Source of the DNA: Lasioglossum baleicum
Lineage: Eukaryota > Arthropoda > Insecta > Hymenoptera > Halictidae
NCBI RefSeq assembly: GCF_051020765.1
Contig: NC_134932.1
Location: 930,001 to 994,000, forward strand
Reading direction: 5' to 3'
Length of the DNA stretch: 64,000 nt
Both the position numbers and the translations under genes were made by a program. Within the stretch, counting starts at the first letter, position 1. The number at the start of each line of letters is the position of its first letter. Under the pieces are notes generated by a model. The model was not told the DNA's origin, ran no database searches, and saw nothing but the letters and a program-made list of their open reading frames with translations. Positions 58,945-64,000 of the stretch are shown piece after piece.

Positions 58945-61900
58945 CCCTGATAACCAAATTCTCGATTTCTGGCTGGGATTCTCCGCGCGTATTAGTAGCT
59001 ATTTTTGCCGTCTAATAGCGGAGGGCAATAGCCGAAGGCAAATTGAAGGCAGCCGGCCGGCCGAAGCTGAATTTGTTTAAGAGGGCAGTACCGTCGCGTC
59101 TACTGATGTGATTGGCTAATGTCGTTTTACAGGGCCGCATCGTCGATGAGGGTAGTTCGCACTAATGTGGCAGATGTCAGCACCGAAGAGAGTGGGGGAA
59201 CAGAGCCCCTACAGATTTCTATTGTACCAAATACATACAGGGTGTCCCAAAACCCCTTCGACTCCGGGAAATGGGAGGTTCCTTAGGTCATTTGAAGCAA
59301 CATTTTCCTTTGCACCAATGTCAGCCGGGGCTTTGTTTAGGAGTTATTAACGAAAAACACGGACCAATCAGAGCGCGACCTAGACGCGCGATGGCACGTT
59401 CAGTCCAGCGCGCCGGGAGACGAGCGTGGTGTAACGCCGCGATGCCGCAACGAACAAGAGTTTCTCGAGATTATGTGAATCTTCCTCGATTTGGATGAGC
59501 TTTGGATATGTTGTCAAGACCATGATTCTGAACAACATTTCCCTTTACAGTTTTTGTCGGCCGGCTTTAGTTTACGCGATAAATGCAAAAACTTGTAATT
59601 GTAAATCGATCGATAGTACTATCTTCTACCCGATTTGGATGAGCTTTGGATATGTTGTCAAGACCATGATTCTGAACAACATTTCCTTTAGACTTTTTGA
59701 CGGTCGGAAGAACTTTACTTGTCAATTCATATGGGTGGATCTCTTTACCCGACTTACGGCAACCTTACCCGAACGAGGGAAGAAGCAGAAACTGATTGTA
59801 TTGAAAACTCACTTATTCAGCAGTAAATCCATTTGCTGCTTCGAAATGTGTGTCACTGGGTCACTCGGTGACGAACTGCACAGATGTCTTCAGGTATACG
59901 ACAGTACCGAAAACTAAGGGATGTACGGCCAGGTCGACGAACTGCACAGCCGGTGGTAGAAGGCCTAAGGGATGCGCGTCAAGTCGACGATCCAGAATTT
60001 CACTTTCACTTTCGAATCGATAAATAATTCGTATGTTTATTTCACACAGATGCCTTGAAATTTTTCCACACTCACAATCACTGTTCACATTTGTCACCAC
60101 ATAGTTATGCACTAATAATATTTGCTTAAACTAATTAAACGATTATTTAATCTAATCACTAGACTGCGGATCTTTATGTAAATTGAAAGTTGGCTGCCGC
60201 TATTGCAAGGGACAGGAGCCAGACAGATATTTGATTCTTACTGTGATCATTTTAAGAAGTTGAAAATAATACATTGGTGTTTTAAAATTATTTAAATCTC
60301 TCTAGTGTCTTAAAATGCACCTACTCATGTTTGCTACAAATGCATGAAATCCGCAGTCTAGTGATTGCATTACCTGATTGTTGTGATTTGTGGAGCAGGA
60401 CAAGGGATATGGCAATTATTAATAGTGCATAACTATGTGTTGACAAATGTGAACAGTGATTGTGAGTGTGGAAAAATTTCAAGGCATCTGTGTGAAATAA
60501 ACATACGAATTATTTATCGATTCGAAAGTGAAAGTGAAATTCTGGATCGTCGACTTGACCGCGCATCCCTTAGGCCTTCTACCACCGGCTGTGCAGTTCG
60601 TCGACCTGGCCGTACGTCCCTTAGCTTTCGGTACTGTCGTATACCTGAAGACATCTGTACAGTTCGTCACCCAGTGACCCAGTGACACACATTTCGAAGC
60701 AGCAAATGGATTTACTGCTGAATAAGTGAGTTTTCAATACAATCAGTTTCTGCTTCTTCTCTCGTTCGGGTAACGTTGCCGTAAGTCGGGTAAAAAGATC
60801 CACCCATATGAATTGACAAGTAAAGTTCTTCCACGACCGACAAAAAGTCTAAAGGAAATGTTGTTCAGAATCATGGTCTTGACAACATATCCAAAGCTCA
60901 TCCAAATCGGGTAAAAGATAGTACAATCGATCGATTTACAATTACAAGTTTTTACATTTATCGCGTAAACTAAAGCCGGCCGACAAAAACTGTAAAGGGA
61001 AATGTTGTTCAGAATCATGATCTTGACAACATATCCAAAGCTCATCCAAATCGGGTAGAAGATAGTACTATCGATCGATTTACAATTACAAGTTGTTACA
61101 ATTATGTATCTCGTAAACTAAAGCCGGCCGACAAAAACTGTAAAGGGAAATGTTGTTCAGAATGATGGTCTTGACAACATATCCAAAGCTCATCCAAATC
61201 GGGGAGGATTCACATAATCTCGAGAAACTCTTGTTCGTTGCGGCATCGCGGCGTTACACCACGCTCGTCTCCCGGCGCGCTGGACTGAACGTGCCATCGC
61301 GCGTCTAGGTCGCGCTCTGATTGGTCCGTGTTTTTCGTTAATAACTCCTAAACAAAGCCCCGGCTGACATTGGTGCAAAGGAAAATGTTGCTTCAAATGA
61401 CCTAAGGAACCTCCCATTTCCCGGAGTCGAAGGGGTTTTGGGACACCCTGTATATATACACCACAGAACTCGTCCTTTTTACTGACAATTTAAAATTAAT
61501 AATTTTAACTTCAGACTACTCAATATCAGAAGGGATAATAAATGAATGAAGTAGGAAATAATAAATATTATATTTTTTCATTTAGTTTGATTATTTTTCT
61601 TTATTAGTCAACTATTAGTCAAATTTTTACAAACCTTGACTTGCGCGAACACAGAAGATGATTTGCAGGACAAATCTGATAAACAGGTTCTGGAAGATCA
61701 GCTTTTCTTCGTAACTCCTCCCGTGAATCGCTCGAGTACAGTGCTGCTCTCACCGCATTTCTTCTTGGTTGAAAATGGTTGAAAAGAGGATTGTCTTATT
61801 ATACAGACCTGCACAGACCTGGGCGACGCTGGCTCGAAAAATACATGTTGCTGTTGCTGCTTCTCACCAAAGAGGACTGAAGAGGACTAATCCTGACTAA

Positions 61901-62362
61901 TCCTCTTTGCTTCTCACCTTCTCTTGCTCAGTAACACTCAATTACACTGAATTACACTCATTGTCAGTAAGACAGTTCCAGTCCCCACGTCATCCACTCC
62001 GACAAAGGAGTTGCAGGCTGCAACAGGCTGCAAATGGCTGCAACTTGCAGCAACATGTGTTTTTCGAGCCAGCGTCGCTCAGATCTGTTATTATATTCGC
62101 CAATCACATCATCACATCAGTACGACTCGACGGTACTGCCCTCTTAAACAAATTCAGCTTCGGCCGGCCGGCTGCCTTCAATTTGCCTTCGGCTATTGCC
62201 CTCCGCTATTAGACGGCAAAAATAGCTACTAATACGCGCGGAGAATCCCAGGCAAAAATCGAGTTAATCCCACCTTGAGCAACTCGAACAATAACGCAGC
62301 TCGGAACGGGCCAATTCTTAGCTCTAGGTAGGATCTACCCTCGGCAGGCCTGGTTATCAGGG
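58945..62362. mobile_element. Second CCCTGATAACCA element, with nested palindrome
   Basis: Left end CCCTGATAACCA after TA (58943-58944); right end GGTTATCAGGG before TA. Its arms match the ends of 47799-49323. A 2.2-kb CAGGGTG palindrome (59238-61450) is inserted in it. The left flank is hAT-C sequence but the right flank is not, so the flanks are not a simple insertion site. Confidence 0.6.
59238..61450. mobile_element. 2.2-kb TA-flanked palindrome (CAGGGTGTCCCA ends)
   Basis: Ends CAGGGTGTCCCAAAACCCC with the mirror at the right and TA outside. The arms hold tandem copies of a ~120-bp unit with TTGGATATGTTGTCAAGACC; the right arm has more copies than the left. Related to 29413-32036. No transposase. 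Confidence 0.75.
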
Positions 62363-62438
62363 TAGGTTGCTCGCATTAGGCGCATGGGTCGCATTCAATA
62401 TGATGCGCGATTGATATCGTTCCGTTCACTGATATATA

Positions 62439-62545
62439 CAGGGTGTCCCAAAATTCGTGAAAATCCCGAAGGGGGGTGGTTCCTGAGACCATTCTAAGAG
62501 ACATTTTCCTTTGCACCAATGTCAACTGCGGCTTTGTTTAGGAGT
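62439..62545. mobile_element. Truncated CAGGGTGTCCCA end, cut by an LTR
   Basis: The first ~107 bp match the end of the 29413-32036 element; the match stops at GGAGT, where a gypsy-type LTR begins at 62546. Confidence 0.8.
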
Positions 62546-63145
62546 TGTAGGATTAAGTGGATTCGAGGTAGAAATCAACTTTGCGTGTCCTATGCTTGAC
62601 AGGAGTGAACTCTTTATTTGTTCTCAGTAGCTACAAGTTGTCTCGCTGTGCGCTCGGGCTAGACTCACTTTTTGTCGTCCGTCTTCGATGCTCGGTAGCT
62701 GCGATTTTCTTCAAATCGTCCTGATTGGCCGGGCCTGTATTCGCCTTTTTCGGCCAATCGGCTATTTTCTCGGGGACTCTCTTTGCGCCTCCCTTATTCC
62801 TTGCGCCCTTGGCGCGCTTTGTCTGAACGCGGGGGCGGTCCCAGAAGTTTGGTAATGCAACGGAATTTCCTACGGGCCCGCGGTTCATGACGTGTCCGGC
62901 TATCGCCTACCTGCCTAGCTTCGCGGTCCCTTCGGAATCTCGAGATTTACGGCACCCGCACTAACTGTTGGGGCCGAAGGTAACAGGGACTAACTACCAA
63001 AACGTGATACAACAAAGACTCTAAAACGCTCGCTAAGACGAGTAACGGCTTTCCCAAAAACAGCTGTGTGCCAACGGGTTCCATAAATTCGCTCGACCAT
63101 TTGCACGCCAAATGCTACTAAATGTACGTGCCGATGGCCGCTACA
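62546..63145 (-). repeat. 3' LTR of a Ty3/gypsy element
   Basis: Read on the minus strand the 600-bp LTR begins TGTAGCGGCCATCGGCACG and ends CTTAATCCTACA. It lies downstream of the pol fragment and directly follows a purine tract. The partner LTR is outside the window, so age and target duplication cannot be assessed. Confidence 0.75.
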
Positions 63146-63158
63146 TCACCCCCCTGCC
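63146..63158 (-). other. Polypurine tract of the gypsy element
   Basis: On the minus strand GGCAGGGGGGTGA immediately precedes the LTR start. Confidence 0.65.
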
Positions 63159-63284
63159 AGTGCAAACGTCCTATTACGCTTAATTATCTTATAACTAGCA
63201 CTAAATGTATTAACTAACTTAAGTATAACTGTTTATCTATGTACACTACTATTTACATTGCTTACTTATGTACTTATAATCGAG

Positions 63285-64000
63285 CTACCGACCAACCTGT
63301 AAACGCGTCGGGAAGTTAATACGCCTACCTGAACGCGTTCTTACGGGCTCCTGCGCGGAAGTCGACCTATCATCCCTTGTCATTGTCTGATCGGTAGGTA
63401 ATGACGTCTGCGTTTGGGTCTGACTTGACCCCTCAATATCTTCTAATACGTACGCCGGCTTGAGTCTATCAATAGAAATTGTTACGTCCCTGCCTCTAAA
63501 CCGAACGACGTACGTCTTCTCCGAACGGGAAATAACAAGGAATGGTCCCTCGTATGGATTTTCTAACGGACCTCTTACCGAATCTACTCGTACGAACACA
63601 TGTGATGTCGTGGACAAATCTTTGAAAACGAAAATTTTCTTCCGTCCATGACGCGATCCCGCTACCGGTCTCACATCACGAAAACGATCACGGAGTTGTT
63701 TTACGAGTTCTACCGGTTCTGTATTATTTCCTGTTCCGTTAGTGAAAAATTCTGCTGGCAAGCTTAAATTCTCGCCGTACACTAGCTCAGCGACTGATGC
63801 TTCTAAATCTAAACGATACGCGGCTCGGATGCCTAACAAAACTATGGGAAGCACATCAGACCAACGCTCATCGCCGTGACATTTAATCGCTGCCTTTAAT
63901 TGTCTATGGAACCGTTCAACCAAGCCGTTCGCTGCCGGGTGATATGCTGTCGTACGCAAATGCGTCGTGCCTAGTAGGACGTTGAGCTGTTTAAACAATT
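63285..64000 (-). CDS. Ty3/gypsy pol, integrase C-terminal part (partial)
   Basis: The reading frame enters from beyond the right edge of the window and ends at 63285. The visible ~237 residues include the end of the integrase core, with AYHPAANGLVERFHRQLK carrying the catalytic Glu of the DD-E triad. These are followed by the typical post-core region (LPIVLLGIRAAYR, ELVYGENLSLP) and a C-terminal SH3-like stretch with GRDVTISIDRLKPAYV. No chromodomain is seen. The integrase would insert element cDNA into host DNA. The frame is open throughout, so this copy may be fairly young. No env ORF lies between pol and the LTR (only 139 bp). Confidence 0.9.
   Translation of the reverse strand, partial: LFKQLNVLLGTTHLRTTAYHPAANGLVERFHRQLKAAIKCHGDERWSDVLPIVLLGIRAAYRLDLEASVAELVYGENLSLPAEFFTNGTGNNTEPVELVKQLRDRFRDVRPVAGSRHGRKKIFVFKDLSTTSHVFVRVDSVRGPLENPYEGPFLVISRSEKTYVVRFRGRDVTISIDRLKPAYVLEDIEGSSQTQTQTSLPTDQTMTRDDRSTSAQEPVRTRSGRRINFPTRLQVGR

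Overview
The window looks like a stretch of transposon-packed eukaryotic (insect) DNA. The evidence is AT-rich intergenic sequence, a spliced hAT transposase, BEL/Pao and Ty3/gypsy LTR retrotransposons, a mariner-type MITE and TA-flanked fold-back repeats. A hymenopteran such as an ant or bee is my best guess from the repeat style, but this is inference. I found no host protein-coding gene, tRNA, rRNA or CRISPR array that I can support. Almost everything is a mobile element or a duplicated block of mobile-element DNA, and many insertions can be ordered because target-site duplications (TSDs) or an empty copy of the same site are visible.

Layout. 1-9358: a segmentally duplicated block (D1), interrupted by a non-autonomous BEL/Pao element (5055-8722). 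That element's gag-like ORF carries about 32 copies of a 42-bp repeat. 9361-39482: a large TA-flanked fold-back element (F1) whose two ~1.7-kb arms are loaded with younger insertions. The left arm holds an intact, very young BEL/Pao retrotransposon (10849-17475, 1708-aa polyprotein, LTRs with one difference seen in 457 bp). The right arm holds a solo-LTR-like element (21050-28100) that is itself split by a hAT element with ~2-kb inverted arms (hAT-A, 22081-27506). Near its right end F1 carries a second hAT (hAT-B, 28365-39457) organised as a head-to-head dimer. One arm of hAT-B encodes an apparently intact four-exon, 623-aa BED-finger transposase and the other arm a broken copy. Fold-back MITEs and microsatellites sit inside it.

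39485-57988: a second large palindrome (P2). Its left arm contains block D2 (43428-51852, a direct copy of D1) and its right arm contains D3, an inverted copy. D2 has since received a third hAT (hAT-C, 46905-49373) and a mariner-type MITE, both absent from D1 and D3. 57988-62545: fragments of hAT-C and another nest of TA-flanked palindromes. 62546-64000: the 3' end of a Ty3/gypsy element on the minus strand, running off the window.

How the parts relate. The BEL/Pao polyprotein (gag, protease, RT, RNase H, integrase) could in principle act in trans on the pol-less BEL element, because both carry the same tRNA-Tyr-type primer binding site. The hAT-B transposase is the only plausible intact DNA-transposon enzyme here. 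The strongest general signal is that most DNA elements in the window are long near-palindromes nested inside one another. Transcripts from such DNA could fold into long double-stranded RNA.
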